Assembly (NCBI GenBank): GCA_905182995.1
Contig: CAJJDP010000110.1
Span: 210,110-274,109, forward strand
DNA from: Paramecium octaurelia
Taxonomy: Eukaryota > Ciliophora > Oligohymenophorea > Peniculida > Parameciidae
Length of the DNA: 64,000 nucleotides
Direction of reading: 5' to 3'
Shown here: one piece after another, positions 1 to 13,500 of the stretch
Layout: every line of letters begins with the position of its first letter
Position numbering within the stretch: the stretch's first letter is position 1
Position numbers and translations under genes: made by a program
The notes under the pieces: generated by a model
The model's database searches: none
Told to the model about the DNA's origin: nothing
What the model saw: the letters and a program-made list of their open reading frames with translations, nothing else

Positions 1-742
1 ATTCTCTTGCTTATTCGTATGCTTTCCTTAATCTTTGGCAACTATTTAATCAGTGTCTCTTTTGAGTCTGCACATACCAAAGTCGGGGGATTCCAACCCA
101 ATTAACAGGCATTCAAAATTTCTATTCCATCGAAAAATGAAATCACTTTTACTGGTTTCTGAATCATCTTAGCTAACTGAAACTTCAAGTCATTAATCAC
201 TTGAATGGCTAACTCTCTTGATGGAACAAAGAAATAATCGAACATTTTTTAAATCTATCAATCCAATTAATTTATACTTAATACTCTTCTCCACTTATTT
301 TGAGTTGATGAAAAAAATTAATCAACTATTAAACATCTTTAATCTTCGTGAATTGATCGCCTTAGAATCTACTCTAAGGAAAAGAATACGATTATGAATA
401 AGGCAAAAAAAGTGCGTACGTCTACTCATTCAATAAATTGGGAATACAATTCTTGGTAAAAGATTCCAATATCTATTTAAAATTAAATTTAAGGTAGTCA
501 TTCAGTCCATTTTCATCTACATAAAATAAATAAGCATTTTTTCTAATCTTTTGACTCTGAGTCTTATTTGATTTCCCACAATCCACACTTAAACTTACTA
601 AACTATTTCTCAAACTTTTGGCTGGTTTCTCAATCACTGAACTCGTCCTAGTTTAAATTATGGATCTTTCAGTTTGAAACTCTCTCTTGATGTAATTATA
701 ATTCAAATAAACCTTCTTCGGTTTTATATGTTGATTATACAT
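1..742 (-). CDS. Hypothetical protein, 3' end outside the window; weak DEAD-helicase-like motif
   Basis: Minus-strand gene starting at an ATG at 742 and running off the left edge. It reads with TAA/TAG as Gln and needs one 23-nt intron at 255-277 (GTATAAAT...GATAG) to stay open. The N-terminal half is basic and serine-rich with no recognisable domain. The second exon carries VPSRELAIQV, which resembles motif Ia (PTRELA) of DEAD-box RNA helicases. However, no P-loop GKT or Q motif appears upstream, where a true helicase would have them. It may be a degenerate helicase-like protein or a chance similarity. The C-terminus is not visible. The gene is divergent from the next one, with 345 bp between the starts. 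Confidence 0.6.
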
Positions 743-1087
743 ATAATAAATTAAATTAATTAATACACAATAACTTCATGTTACAATGAATTAATTCTAT
801 GACAATACTAGCTTACTTATGTATATATCTTATCGATCTCAAAACTGGAAATAATGATTTAACAGAAAATTTTAGAAATTAGCACCTCTTGATTTAAAAT
901 ATAACATTATACAAGATAAAATTGAAAGTTAGGCCCATTTAATTTTGATTTTAAAAATAGTACTCTATCCTTCCTGAAGCCTACTTTCCAAGTTTAAATT
1001 GATAAGATTTTGTTATCAATGTAAATTCGAATTGAAACTCATGTCTTATGCCTATTTATATAATTGAAACTAAATTAATCTTATCAA
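743..1087. promoter_or_regulatory. Divergent intergenic spacer
   Basis: This AT-rich spacer lies between two divergent starts (742 minus, 1088 plus). No coding potential is seen, and it presumably holds both promoters. No specific motif is claimed. Confidence 0.4.
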
Positions 1088-2539
1088 ATGAATATTTTAA
1101 AAAATCTTGATTTATTCGGAGTACCTCTCGTGTATGGGATTGATCAAAGGCAGTCTAAGTATAAGAGCATCTTGGGAGGAATATTATCCTTAATTACATT
1201 TTTAGGCAGTTTTGCCTACGCAATTTGGATATTTTATTTGTGGCAAACCAAATAGATGAATCCTAAGATATCGAATTCGAAATATGTTTCTGATTACTCT
1301 GCCCTTGACCTCAGTGCAGGATTAATTAGATTATATTATTGGTAGTATGATCCAAATCTAATCGATCCCTTTTAAACAAAAATTCTCTTGCCTCTTGTGA
1401 TTTACAACAGAAAAAATCAGTTGACATCACCTTCATTAATAAATGAAACTTCGGTTACAAGTCATGGAAATACTTATATACCTAAAATAGAACTAGGGTT
1501 TTCTAAAATAGATGGAGAGATTTACACTTCAGAGGAAATGTATATACAAATAGTTATGTGCTCCGAAATATATTTATAACCTAATGAGAAGTGTGCATCT
1601 CCTGAGCTAACCGAACAATTTTTCAAATAATCTTCGAATATGGTTGTGTTGCAAATTTATTCGACAACCTTGGATTCTCGAGATGGATCAGAGTAAAATG
1701 GATTACAGGAATTATATATTTAAATAGAAGAACACTTCTGTTATACTATGAATACCTTTCTTTAAACCAATATGTATGAACTTCAGGATTACTTTCTATT
1801 TGGAACATCGAGATATAAGGAATATATTTCAGGAGCAGTTGTACAGACTTAAACAAGTTCAACTGATTATTGTTATAAGGCATTCAATAATAATGCTCTT
1901 TCTCTTGTTTACTTAGGAATGAATGGCAATCAAACAAAAACAATTTTTGAGTATCCTCGTGCAGGAGATCTCTTAGCAAATATTGGATCTATAGTGTCTT
2001 TATTATTTATGATCAAGTACATTATTATTGTTTTGAATCAAAATTCTTTAAACTAAATGATAATAGTAGAACTGATATCTTTCTATTATCCAGAGTTTAA
2101 ATCTATTTGTATAACAAAGAATTGGAGATAAAAAATTACAATGGTTAAAATAAATGAAAAGAAGGTAGATGTAGAAGAATTTAAAAAATTTTATGATAAA
2201 GCAAAACATCAGATGCATTCAAAATTGAACTATTTAAATTTATTGTATGAAATTTCGAGACTATACTTTATTATTCGATCGTTTAAATACAAAGAGGAAC
2301 TATTTAAGTCTCATAGTGTTGGAATAAAAATGAATCTAATTTCGAATAAGGACTTTGATGTTATCTACGATTATAATTCAATTAGTTCAGCGAAATCAAA
2401 AACAGAACGTATTTTATTAAATGAAGATGATGCCGACATAATATCGTTAACAAGGAGAAAGAATCTAAATAATATTGATTTTATTCCAGATGAAATAATT
2501 AATGAGAACGATTTTTATAATACCAATAAAATAGTTTGA
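1088..2539 (+). CDS. Two-TM membrane protein of a large uncharacterised ciliate family
   Basis: Single-exon gene of 483 aa, open from ATG 1088 to TGA 2537-2539 with TAA/TAG as Gln. It starts MNILKNLDLFGVPLVYGID, followed by KSILGGILSL and a hydrophobic segment at about residues 32-52. A second hydrophobic segment lies near residues 300-320 (after YPRAGDLLANIGSIVSLLF). The long stretch between them would be outside the cytosol, and the C-terminal ~150 residues are polar and charged. The opening 'DLFG...K...GG...S' pattern is one I recognise from many ciliate two-TM proteins of unknown function. No enzymatic motif is visible. It converges on the large gene that follows. Confidence 0.85.
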
Positions 2540-2958
2540 TTGTTAATTATTATTCTTTATTTTATTAATAATTTACATTAGATTGAAGTGTCAATTATTT
2601 TTTTATGATTTTCACAATAAGGGTGTTGAATTCTGTGTTTATAGTGGAAATCATAAAATGTATAAACAGTATTGAAAGTGTAATTCTAATAATTATGCCG
2701 ATTGTTGCTTATTATATTTAATAAATTTAACCAGTGTTTAAGCAAATTATAATAAACTCAATTTAAAAATATAAGTAATTCGCTTATTTTTAATATGTTA
2801 CTATTGTATAAAATTTATCAAACTTCACTTTTACGAGCAAAAAGTACTCTTTATGATTTCATGTGATATTAATATTTCACACCATTTTAAGAATTTAACC
2901 AAAATTAATATTATCCATTAATAAAATATATAATGAAAAATAGATTATTTATAATTTT
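2540..2958. other. Convergent intergenic region
   Basis: AT-rich spacer of about 420 bp between two convergent genes. No open frame of useful length was seen on either strand. It presumably contains both 3' UTRs. Confidence 0.4.
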
Positions 2959-5900
2959 TCAATCTTATAAACCTCTGTAATGCATTTCTATGTTGGGATA
3001 GTCGGTTGCTTCGAATTTCATTCTAAGATTATTTGAGAATAAATACTTATCTTGATTCATTTTCTTTCTATAATAATTTATTAGTGTGTAAATAAGGGCA
3101 AATGCTAGGATCAAAACAAAAGTATATTTCATGTATCTTTTCCATCGCAATTATTTTATGTATTCGTTATTAACATTGATGGGTTTGTAGAATTTTTCTA
3201 AGTGAATCATTTCTTAATTTCTTAGTTAGATAATAGCTAGGAATATAGATAATAACCTTACAATCAGTGTAGATATTGAATTATATCATTTTTGCATCTA
3301 TGAGTTTAGTTTCGTCCAATTCTTAACTTATTGAAAATGTCAGTTGAGTTTCCTTAGCTGGATTTTCATATTGCATTTCAAATTAATAAGTTTCAAAGCA
3401 GTAATCAAATGTTTATGTCGAGCCTTCCTCAATAAATTGATAAGCCAATATATATGCAACCTATAATGTTTTAAAGTTGGGATTCTCCTTGATTTACAAT
3501 CTGAAGCCAGTGACAGTTAGGTAATATTTATCATCCTTTCTTTCAAATTCCCAATTGAGATTGCCATCGTTTCCAGGTTGAATATCATTGAGTGGAATAT
3601 AAGAATCCTGCTTTATAAGTTGAGCAGTAATGGTGAATGGAGTTTATGAATCAGAATTATAATTGTTTGCACTTGCAACTAGATAGTAATAACCAGACTT
3701 TTTGACTTCAATAACTTCCACCAAACGATCAGTCACCTAATATTGCTTATTGTATTATCCATTTCTTAAAAGATCGATATCAGTAGACCCGAATAAGTTC
3801 AATGTAGATCCGCACTGCTGCACCTAGAGTAACAATTACCCTTCAGATGGACAAAAGTATTCCCAATATTTGGGTTACTATTTTAATATGCTTACACTTT
3901 TTTGACTAGGGACCAATATGTTTAGATAGCTATTGCTAAAGATCAAACTAAAGTCGATGCTTATCTAATCATTTTTATTAAAGATTTCGATTTCGTAATC
4001 TCCTGCGTGATCCTAAAATTCTGCATAGTAATATTGAGAAATTTGGGCTTCCTTGTCTGGGAACAGTTGATGGGATACTTGTTTCTCATTGGTATATTTG
4101 ACAAATATTTTCGGGACTTCTTTCTTGTATTTGTTATACTCGTCTTTTTGATAGGTGTTGAAGAGCATGGTAATAAATATTGAAAAGGTATTTTCATTCC
4201 CTTTCTATACGCTATTGTAAATGAATTTCTCTGATTGGTGAGGATGTAACAATAGAGTATAGACTTCACCAACATTGATAAACTTAGTTCCTTTTACATC
4301 TCTGCATTAGATCTTATAAGTAGCACTTTTGTCAAAAGATTTAATCGTGATATTAAATTGATTTGAAAATTCAGCTGATACTTTCATTAATTCCTCAATG
4401 AAACCTTAAGCAGATGTTTCCTTGCTCACTCTTTTTGTGATTGGCTATTTTGAAGGGTCGCTGCTATATTCAACTTCAACTTTACCTTCTAACACTTCTA
4501 CTTTCAGAATAGAGTCATAAGGACTGTAATAACTGTAGGATTAGATGTCATTCGGATCAAGTTAGTTTATCATGATCACATCTTTGGCAAGATAAACCTT
4601 TGATGATTTAACTTGAACAGCCAAAGTGATATCCGAATCTTATTCTGATCTGACAGCGACTAGATACTTGTGCCTATCTTGAGGTGTAAACTTCATTTAT
4701 TTTTTAAATCCCTTCCCCGAATTGTTAAATTGGAATAATTCAATTTATTTGATGAAGGAATCAGATTCCTTAGAATCATCAGCTATTTCATCGACGAAAT
4801 ACGCAGCTGTTCCACTCTAAAGTATGAATAATATTTAGAAGTCCTCCACTATGTATTGTTGGTATTTAAAATAGGCTACTTCTCCTGATTTCAGAACTAT
4901 GTTTTGTGGGATGCCTTACTAAATTTGGTAGTAATGGAACTTTCCAGTTTGATATACTATGCTGTAAGAACAGGTGGTATACCCAATAACGCCAATAATG
5001 TAGAGTCCAGCCATCTTAGGGTGTTTGGGATTGCCACTTTCGATGACTAATTGATCTCCCAAATAATCGATGGATGTCCAGTCATAGTTCTCAGCATCTG
5101 GATATTCATCCTTACTGACTACAATATTGACATCACAAGACGACATAGGAGTGAGGACAATCATTAGGTTTGTATCGTTATCGTAGACATAGGCTTTATA
5201 GTATTTGATGATGGATCTGTCGATGGTTCCATAATAGGCTATTTATTCATATAATCCAATGTATCCAGATGAATATTGGATGGAGTATGTCTAATCTTGG
5301 GTTAAGTAATATTCTAGATCATCAACTTTCTTTATTGTGATAGCCAGCACACATTAATATTAACAATATTGCAAGGATCCTTAAGGGAGAGTCAATTAAC
5401 TATGAGGTACTCCAACAATGGTTTTTGAAACTGAAACTATATTTTTGGATTCTGAATTTGTGGGATACTCGTAGACTCCCTTGTTAGGATACTGAACGGT
5501 ATTAAATACAGAAACTAAGATTTGCAATGGTTATGGATATCCGAAATTGACAACATTCAGAACAACATCATTTTCTGGTTGATAAAATAAATAGTAGTGA
5601 TGGTATGAGGCAGGCAAGGTCTAAGTTACAGGTTCTTCTAGAGTCAACTGAATTTACGAGTTGTCTTTGGAAATGAGTAGTGAGTAGAAGGTGTCGACAG
5701 TGCTTGTGACTTAGATTTAAACTTGGCAGTAGAAGATTTCTGTAATGGAACTCTTACATTTATCCAGAGGCATGTTGGATGCACTCAATATCATGGATCC
5801 TGTTATTAATTAATGTTGATTGCTGTCAACAAATGCAGTCACAATTAATTCACTATCCTTATGAGAATGAGCTCTTTTGGTAAGTTGAACATCCTCGTTT

Positions 5901-8304
5901 TTAAAAAAAGTGTAGTAGAAATACTGGAAATCACCTGCTTCGATCCAAGTATAGAAGTTCTCATTCAGAACCAACATGTTGTTCTTCCACCCTATTCTAT
6001 AAATGATTCTGAATGAAACTTAACTAAAAGGTTCCGAGGGTTCCACTCTCAGATAAATGACTTCTGGGTATTCATCTTCATTGAATTAGATCTGAATCTC
6101 CTCAGTACTTTGCCATCTCGACTCATTCAATTTGATTGATGGATGATCAAAACCATAAAGCTATAATTACCCAGTCTCATGCAAGATTTCCACTTTCACA
6201 TTGTCATGTAATGATTATTTGCTTTGGTCAGTATTTAAGTAATTTGTGAGATCGATCTTATACAAACCCACCTCTCCACTAAATAGAGTGAAATCTTGAG
6301 GACTTCCCTCGTACAGTTGGATGTATTGCCAAGCGAACTTACCTTTTACATGGAAATCATCTCCTGTCCTAATCACTACCACTGTGATTGTATACAGTCC
6401 TGCTGTTTCTCCGAATACTGAAATGAAATAGGTTCCCTGTTGGATTTCTTCATTCTCAGAACCGTAACGGATCATATAATTGTTTCCTTGCATCTCGAAG
6501 TTGTCTTTATTTGGTCTCTGACTTGTGGTTGATGAATAGATCTAAAAGGTTCCTTAGATCGGTGTTAGGATGATTGAGATTCTATTGATATCCTGAGAAT
6601 TGCCAATGTGAAATTTGAAATAATTAAAGCTTTGTCTCTCCACCATCGATTTATGTGGTGTGTTCTCCTTCAATTGAATGTGCGAGGACTGAGTGGACAC
6701 CAAAACTGAATAGGAGCATCGATTGTATAATTGCGTATGGGTGTTGCTAGGGTATATGGCTAATACATAGGTGCAACTATAGAATTCTCCAAAGGACTGA
6801 CAAACATCGGGATCATAATTGAATACCAGTATCTAATTATTTTTTGTTGGTATCGTGTAAATAAACAAGTCTATTGGATTCTTAGAGGACCTCTCTTCTA
6901 AATGGTTTAGATCGTCTTGGATTATTTTGCACTCATCCTCATAACATCTCTTAAGAATCAGAGCACACTCTTAATCGTAATTGGTCAACTCCACTGTCAC
7001 TGCTTTAGTTTTAGATCCTGACAACACAAACCAATAATTGATCATCTCATTATTCTCAATATTGCCTTCATATGGAACATTGACATTAATGTATTGGTAT
7101 TCAAAATCTTGAATCCCTGTTTCCAACTCATAAGTGCACATCTCGTTTCCAAACACTGCGATATACAAATACTTCTCATCTCCACTCTAGAATTTGAATT
7201 GAGCCTTTTCGATTATTAGAACCTGCTGGGTCATTCGTTCAAAGTGATATTGATACTATTCCAATAGCACTGGCTAATAATCAGGATTCGCATATAAGGT
7301 GGCGTGTCCAATAAATGGAGTTAATTTAATAAACTAAACATAATCTCACTATGATTTACCCATTTTATTTTCCTGTCAATCTCATTCAGATCACTATAAC
7401 TGTTTTCTTGGATCTTCACTTTGAAAATCCTAGCAATGCCAGATTCCACTATCCCATTGTAAATCTCTTAGAATTTCAATTCTCTCAATATCCCAGAAGT
7501 CTGAGTCTTGATCTAAAATATAGCTCCAGCCTAACCAGATACAACCAGAGTCAACATGGAGGACTGTGGCAATTCTTAAACGGACAGAGACAATAATTTA
7601 GACCCACTCCATGAGTCCTTGGCAACATACTAATGGTCACTTGATGTAGGTATTGTTGTTCCTACATTTAAATAGACTTGGAATTCAGTTTCGAATTCAT
7701 ATATGTTTAATGCCTTCACTTCTATTTCTAGTTCCACTTCCGATTTGCTGTATTCACCAATATCGATCTTTACAATCTCACTTTGTTAAGTGTCAGACAA
7801 TTTATATTATATAAAATCATCTAATTAATATAAATATCCCTTATTTACTTCTTTGGAGCGTGTATTCTTAAGCGTAATCGACACGCAAATCATATTTACA
7901 ATTGCCAGTACAAATTACTGTTATATAGAATGGAGTGTTGATTATCAATTTAGATTTGTCAATAATACACAAATCTTATTGAATATAGAATTATTTTTAC
8001 CATTTCCTTTCGATGTGCATGAAGCAATATCCCCAAGAATTTTATTGTTGGGAAATTCATTGTCTTTTGATATAAAAATGTTTGGATCTCCTCCTGGATT
8101 TATTGCCTTCACCATTATCACGATGTCAGAATCATCCTTTAGTTCCTCCAAAATCAAATCATAAAAGTCTGCATTCTAATTTAGCCATTTAGATTAAGTG
8201 CTAATCAATCAATTATTTCTTTACCCTTCTACTCTTTGCCCTATGGTTAACTTCTTTAATTCTTAGGTGAAAACTACATTAAAGAAAATCAATAATGAGA
8301 ACAT
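2959..8304 (-). CDS. Large secreted or type I membrane protein with repeated beta-rich domains
   Basis: A long minus-strand gene from ATG 8304 to TGA 2959-2961, about 1,700 aa. The N-terminus (MFSLLIFFNVVFTQELKK) is a clear signal peptide. A single hydrophobic helix lies near the C-terminus (KYTFVLILAFALIYTLINYY), followed by a short tail. Between them lie many repeats with a 'G.Y.I.V.G...G.Y.I.V' rhythm, for example GTYFISVFGETAGLYTITVV and SGDEKYLYIAVFGNEMCTYE. These recall bacterial PPC-like beta-sandwich domains, but the match is by eye only. I located introns of 24, 26, 28 and 26 nt in the 5' part and one of 25 nt near 3230. More may exist in the middle. It is probably a surface or vacuolar protein; its ligand and role are unknown. 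Confidence 0.8.
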
Positions 8305-8690
8305 GTTCGTAATTAAAATTATTAAATAAATATTATTCTTTCTATCTAGTCTTGTCACCCATTCTTATTAAGGGCAACCTCCTCTCTCTCATGCCTATTT
8401 CTCAAAAACCATTTAAACCACAATCCAAATATTTAAAAGTTGATACCCCACTTTCATTCCTTAAAAATCTATCTAGCGTATACACAGGTTGAGAGAATAG
8501 TCGTTCGTATCTCTTTGCCTATTTTATGTAATTTAAATGATAAGATATAATAGAAGATGTCAAACACATTAGATTGTGTAATCTTTTTTGTTGAAATTTC
8601 TAAAGAGATTTTTATTTGCTAGAAAATTAGTATAGAGCAAGTGAATTAATGCAAATGAAATATATAAATAATGACTAGAATTATTATCAT
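8305..8690. other. Intergenic spacer between two minus-strand genes
   Basis: About 390 bp of AT-rich sequence upstream of the large membrane-protein gene and downstream of the coiled-coil gene. No gene was recognised. Confidence 0.35.
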
Positions 8691-10025
8691 TCATGTTTTT
8701 TCAAATTTAGTAGTTTCTTTAATTTATTCTGCAATTTCAAGCAACTACTTCCTTATGACTGCTTTACAATTCAAATCATTTTCTTTCTAAGCTTACCTAA
8801 TTAGATTCTCGTATTTCTCATTAAGTCCTTTGAGTTTAGTTTCGATTTCAAATTGACGAGTAGTTGACAAGGGAGAGAGCAGAGGTTACTTCCTATTTTC
8901 AGATTTTCTATCAGGACTACAAAAATTGAAATTTTAAGTAGTTTTCATGTCTTCCAAACATTCTCTTATTGCTTGTTTCAATTAACTTTGTCTTAAACTG
9001 CTTTCAATTCTCGGACTGGTCAATGGAGGCGACATCTAGTCAATATTCAATTTAGTAACAGTTTTCTGTTCCTTGTACCCCTATTTAAGTTCGGTTTCCC
9101 CTTAACTAAGCTTCCTGTTGATGTACCTATGCTATCTCTCCTCGTAATCCAATTTAATCTTGACTTGCTGATATTTAAGACTCAAATCCTTATAATCCTG
9201 AGTTAATTATTCTACGATTTATTGGTACTCGTTGCATTTCCCAATCAGATCCTAGATTCTTCGACTCATTTGTTCTTCTCTTACACTCTTATTGCTTTCG
9301 ATATCATCGATGTTCCTAGAGTATTGCTTGTCCTTCTCATCCAATTACACTTTTAAGGCATGAATTTGTTTTTCGAAGTCATGCATTTTCATGGGAGGGT
9401 ATTTTGTTTTATAATTACTAAAATCTTGGAGGACCTACTCCTTCTCTATTTCCAAGAATTCTATTTTCTTCTCCTATTTTTTTATTTGTTAATCTTTTAG
9501 ATCAAGTTTTATTTTCAGATCTTAAACATTAGTTTAAAGAGCAGCATTCTCTTCGAATTTCTTAAGTTCCACTTTATGGAGGAACCCTTTTTCATTTGAC
9601 TTGTGTGCTTACAATTATCTTTGTAAACTGTCATGCGCCATTTGAATTTCGTGCTTTTCATGCTTCAATTCCTCGTTTTTCCTTATTAAATCACTAACTC
9701 TATCTTGATAGTCTTTGAGATGTTGCAATCTTTCGGCTTGCAAAACTTCGATTTATTGCGATGCCACAAAATTCATCTAACTCTCTTGATTAGTCTTCAT
9801 TAATAGGTATTACAATCTTTCGTTTTCATTTTACAGATCATTTACTTGCTTCCTCAGTTGCTCAATTAAATTATCAGAAGGGTTTTCTATCGATCTCCTT
9901 AAGCCTTCAACTCCCTTTAATTTCTCCTACAAGGCTTTGAGGGCTGAAGCATAAGCATTCTAAGGAGCAGAAGTAGGATTAGAAGAAAATGCCCGATGAG
10001 ACGTTCGAGATTCTCTTTCATTCAT
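8691..10025 (-). CDS. Coiled-coil protein
   Basis: Single-exon gene of 444 aa (exactly 445 codons) from ATG 10025 to TGA 8691-8693. After a serine/threonine-rich N-terminus (about 40 residues, MNERESRTSHRAFSS), nearly the whole protein is heptad-like coiled coil, rich in E, K, Q and L. It is broken around residue 340 by a short proline/serine segment (DQMSPPLTSPRIES). No motor, EF-hand or catalytic domain is visible. Such proteins are common in ciliate basal body and cortical structures, but nothing here fixes the role. Confidence 0.85.
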
Positions 10026-10258
10026 TTTGTTGGTTAAGGATATGAATAAATTTATTTATTATATGAAAACACACTACTTTCAATTTATTTTCTACTGGCT
10101 CTTCCAATGATTTTGTAATACAGAACTCTCTGTCGTTTCTCTAATCCTCTTAGTTTCACTGATAAATCTCTAAATTTGAAATCAAAGTCAAAACTCGAAT
10201 AGGTCTTCGTTCAGAATACCCAATCAATGGATCTTACCACCCATATTTATGAGATCAT
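10022..10258 (-). CDS. Possible small protein upstream of the coiled-coil gene
   Basis: A low-confidence model of 67 aa. ATG 10258 is followed by MISQIWV, a 33-nt intron (GTAAGATCC...GAACGAAG), and then a basic stretch (RDLSVKLRGLEKRQRVLYYK) that looks coding. It ends at a TGA overlapping the ATG of the next gene by 3 nt, which is unusual in this window. The spliced length is a multiple of three. It may instead belong to the 5' UTR or to a different exon structure. Confidence 0.3.
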
Positions 10259-10576
10259 CCTAGTATGCAAGAATGAGCGAGGAACAAGAAATATTTGATA
10301 TGATGCAAAAGAGATTTGCTCACTTGACTATGTTTGTGAAATTGTTAAGTGAATGTTTTAAGATCCATTATGTACGCACTATAAAATTATTATAAATTCT
10401 ATCTATTCACTTTTTTATAATGAGGTATTTGATATCGTTAAGGATATAAGAGATCAATTTATCATGACTATCACAGGATCAAGTCTTATTTTATAGTGTA
10501 ATTATAATACAATAATAATTGGGATGGTTTTGTTTTTATTTAATATAGTTTATTAATTTATTATAAATCGCAATTA
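10259..10576. other. Short region with unresolved small ORFs
   Basis: On the plus strand an ATG at 10273 opens MSEEQEIFDMMQKRF... and closes at TGA 10465-10467. In another frame, 10355-10500 reads NEVFDIVKDIRDQF..., which also looks coding. No intron of normal size joins the two frames. It could be a small gene with an unseen structure, a decayed gene, or leader sequence of the long coiled-coil gene downstream. Confidence 0.3.
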
Positions 10577-13500
10577 ATGTAAAAATTAACTCTTGAGAAA
10601 CAAATTAATCTTTTGGAAAGGGACATTTAATAGAAATAAAATAAGATTGAGGACTTGACAAAGTAGTTATTATTCCATTTCTAGGGTTGTTGATCAATAA
10701 ACAAACTTCGTTGAATCGGCAAAAGCACAAATTAAGAATTTATAGGACACTCAACAAAAGTTGTACTCCCAATTATTTGATATCAAACAAGAGAGAGACA
10801 ACTTCAAATGTGTTAATCAAATCAAGGAATAACAAATAATGAGTTTAAAAGAATAAGTGTTAGCAAAAATTCACGTGGAAGATGTAATTTATATTATGTA
10901 ACATAGACCTAACAATTGAAACACGAACTTCAAGATTAATACAATCAAATACTAGAGTTATAGGTTGATCTCAAAGCAGCAAGGAATCAATTGGAGCACT
11001 CTGAATTAGAGCGCCAAAACTTATTGAATGAATTGAAAATCAAGGCAGTTAGTTAGGTGGTCTAGATTCAAAATGAATTCAACATCGCTCCCTTACAAAA
11101 TTTTAATCAGTATCTAGATAAATTTGAAGAGGAAAGAAAATAATATTTGAGACAAATTCATTAATACTAGATACGCGAAGACAAGATAAGTATGAAAGAG
11201 ATTTAATATTAGAAAATGAAAATAAGAAGAGAATAGATAGATTATAAGCCATCATTGACAAAAGTGAGGAGAATAGTAAAAATTAGAAGGAAGAATTACT
11301 AATTTTACAAAAGCAGATGGAAATGTATAAAAAGCAGTCTTAGGCGGACATCACTAATTAAAGGATCTATGAAGAATAGAAATTAAAAAATGAACTAGAA
11401 ATGAGAGCCATTATTGAAAAAAAGGATAAATTGATATCAGATCAAAAAAAAGAAATTTAAAAACTGCATTAGCGTATTGGTCAATCTCCTTAGATGATTC
11501 TTTCAACCATAAATGATATGTTCAATATGAGTGTGGATGAATCAGTCGATATGAAAATAGAAAATATAGAACTAAAAAATACAATAAAATCACTTCAAGA
11601 TCAGATTGTTTAAGAGCAAAAGGAAAAATAGAATATTCAAGAATACACTAAAAAGGAATGCGCCACTGCTATTTAGTTGAAATAGGAATATTTATAACAA
11701 AAAGCATTTGCAGAAAGCTAGAATTAAAAATTGGTTTCTGAAATTCAAGAAAATAAGTAATTAAAGGATGACATATTTAAACTCGAAGCATCGTTAGCAT
11801 AATTAAAGAGAAAAGATTAAATATATAGAACTGAGATAGAACGATTAAGACAAGATAATCTGAACAATTAAAAATAAATTTTTATCTCTTAAAAGGAAGA
11901 CAATAAATCATCAGTTAATCAATCTACCCCATAGATCACGATAAATTAAGATTTAATTAAGAATAATATCTAATAGTTTGAGTAATTGACAACAGAAATT
12001 CGAAACTTAAAACAAACCCTAAATAAAAAAGAAGAAGAAATTATCAATTTAAAATACAAAATTGATAATCCTGATTCAAATACTGAATTAGAGGAATAGT
12101 AGAAGAATTCAACAATTACTATTGCTAAGAAAATTGAAAGTAAAGAATTTTATATCTTAATATAGAAATTTAAACTTATTCTAAAAAACAATCGAAGATG
12201 TTGGCGGATTTTAGAAAACTTAAATTGGAAAGGAATAAATACGAATTTACTATTGATGAGCATTAATATGAAATTAAAAAACTACAAAGTTAGATTCAAT
12301 TAGAACAAATCTAAAAAGAATAGCTAATGTAGACTATTTAAAAATACAAAGAGGAATTCAGAATCTTGGAAGAGTAAAATATGAAAGAAAAGTAAGATTT
12401 TGGAAAAAAAATAAAATAAATATAACAAGAAACGGAATAAAAATTTGTTTCTCAAGAATAAATAGATTATTAAAAAATGAATTAAGAATTACTGAAATTG
12501 AAGGAATAGGATAAAAAATTGGTGTAGGAATTGAAGGAGAAAGTCAAAACTCTGAGCTAAGATGCTTAAAAATATAGAGAAGAAATACTTTAGAAAGATC
12601 TTGAAATCAAAAGACTCTAACTTGTTGAAACCAAGAGTGAAGAACATCAAAACACTTTATAAATGAAATTGTAAATAGAAAATGATAAAATCATCATCAA
12701 GTCATTGAATGAAAGAATATTTAACTTAAATCAGGAAATAGAGAATAAAGAAAAAGAACTATTGGCATTTTAATAGGATAAATTGGATTGGGAATCCTTA
12801 TAACAGTTTTCTAGACAAATCGCCAACGAAAATAGGTCTAATTTGAATAATTAGGAAGATATCAATGATTTGAAGAAGAATCTAAAAGGATTATAAAAAA
12901 AAATATCAGAACAAACATAATAATACTAATAAGCCATAGCAGACTTCGGAAAGGAGTTTTAATAGATCATTATGCAGCAAAATGATGAGATCAAACAATT
13001 AGAATAAGAAAATTAAGATTTAGCCAAAGCTTTGGAATAATACAAATAACTATATTAATAAGAAAGAATGGATAGACAAAATAAATCAGATTTAACTTTA
13101 GCTGAAATTGAGGAAATAAAAATTAGACTAGATTAAGTCACTAAAGAAAGAGACTAACTCTTGTTAAAGAAGGAGATAATTGAAAATAAAGAATATCAGA
13201 TTTTGAGAAAAGAGGATGAAATCAGATCTTAGGAGATGGAACTGTAAGAGGAGAAGAAGAATTTTGAAAGTTATATTCAGAAGAGGAAATTGGAAATAAC
13301 TGATGATATTTTAATAAAGAAAAATAAAGAATTATCAATAATAGGATGCGATTACATTTTAGGAAGGGAGTTGGAAATTTATAAATAGAAATTAATAGAG
13401 GAATAAGAGAAAGTAAACGAATTAATGCAAAGATCAATTCAATAAATGGAAGATTATCAAGAGGGAAATTAGGATTTATATGAGAAAAAATAAATGGAAA

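Noticed and set aside
7351..8164. Plus-strand open frames of 80-100 codons
   Set aside because: They are antisense to the 5' exons of the large secreted repeat protein, whose signal peptide and introns form a consistent gene.
11140..11240. Apparent frameshift inside the long coiled-coil gene
   Set aside because: A 23-nt GT-AG intron (GTATGAAAGAG...ATTAG) restores a single frame and the total length is a multiple of three.
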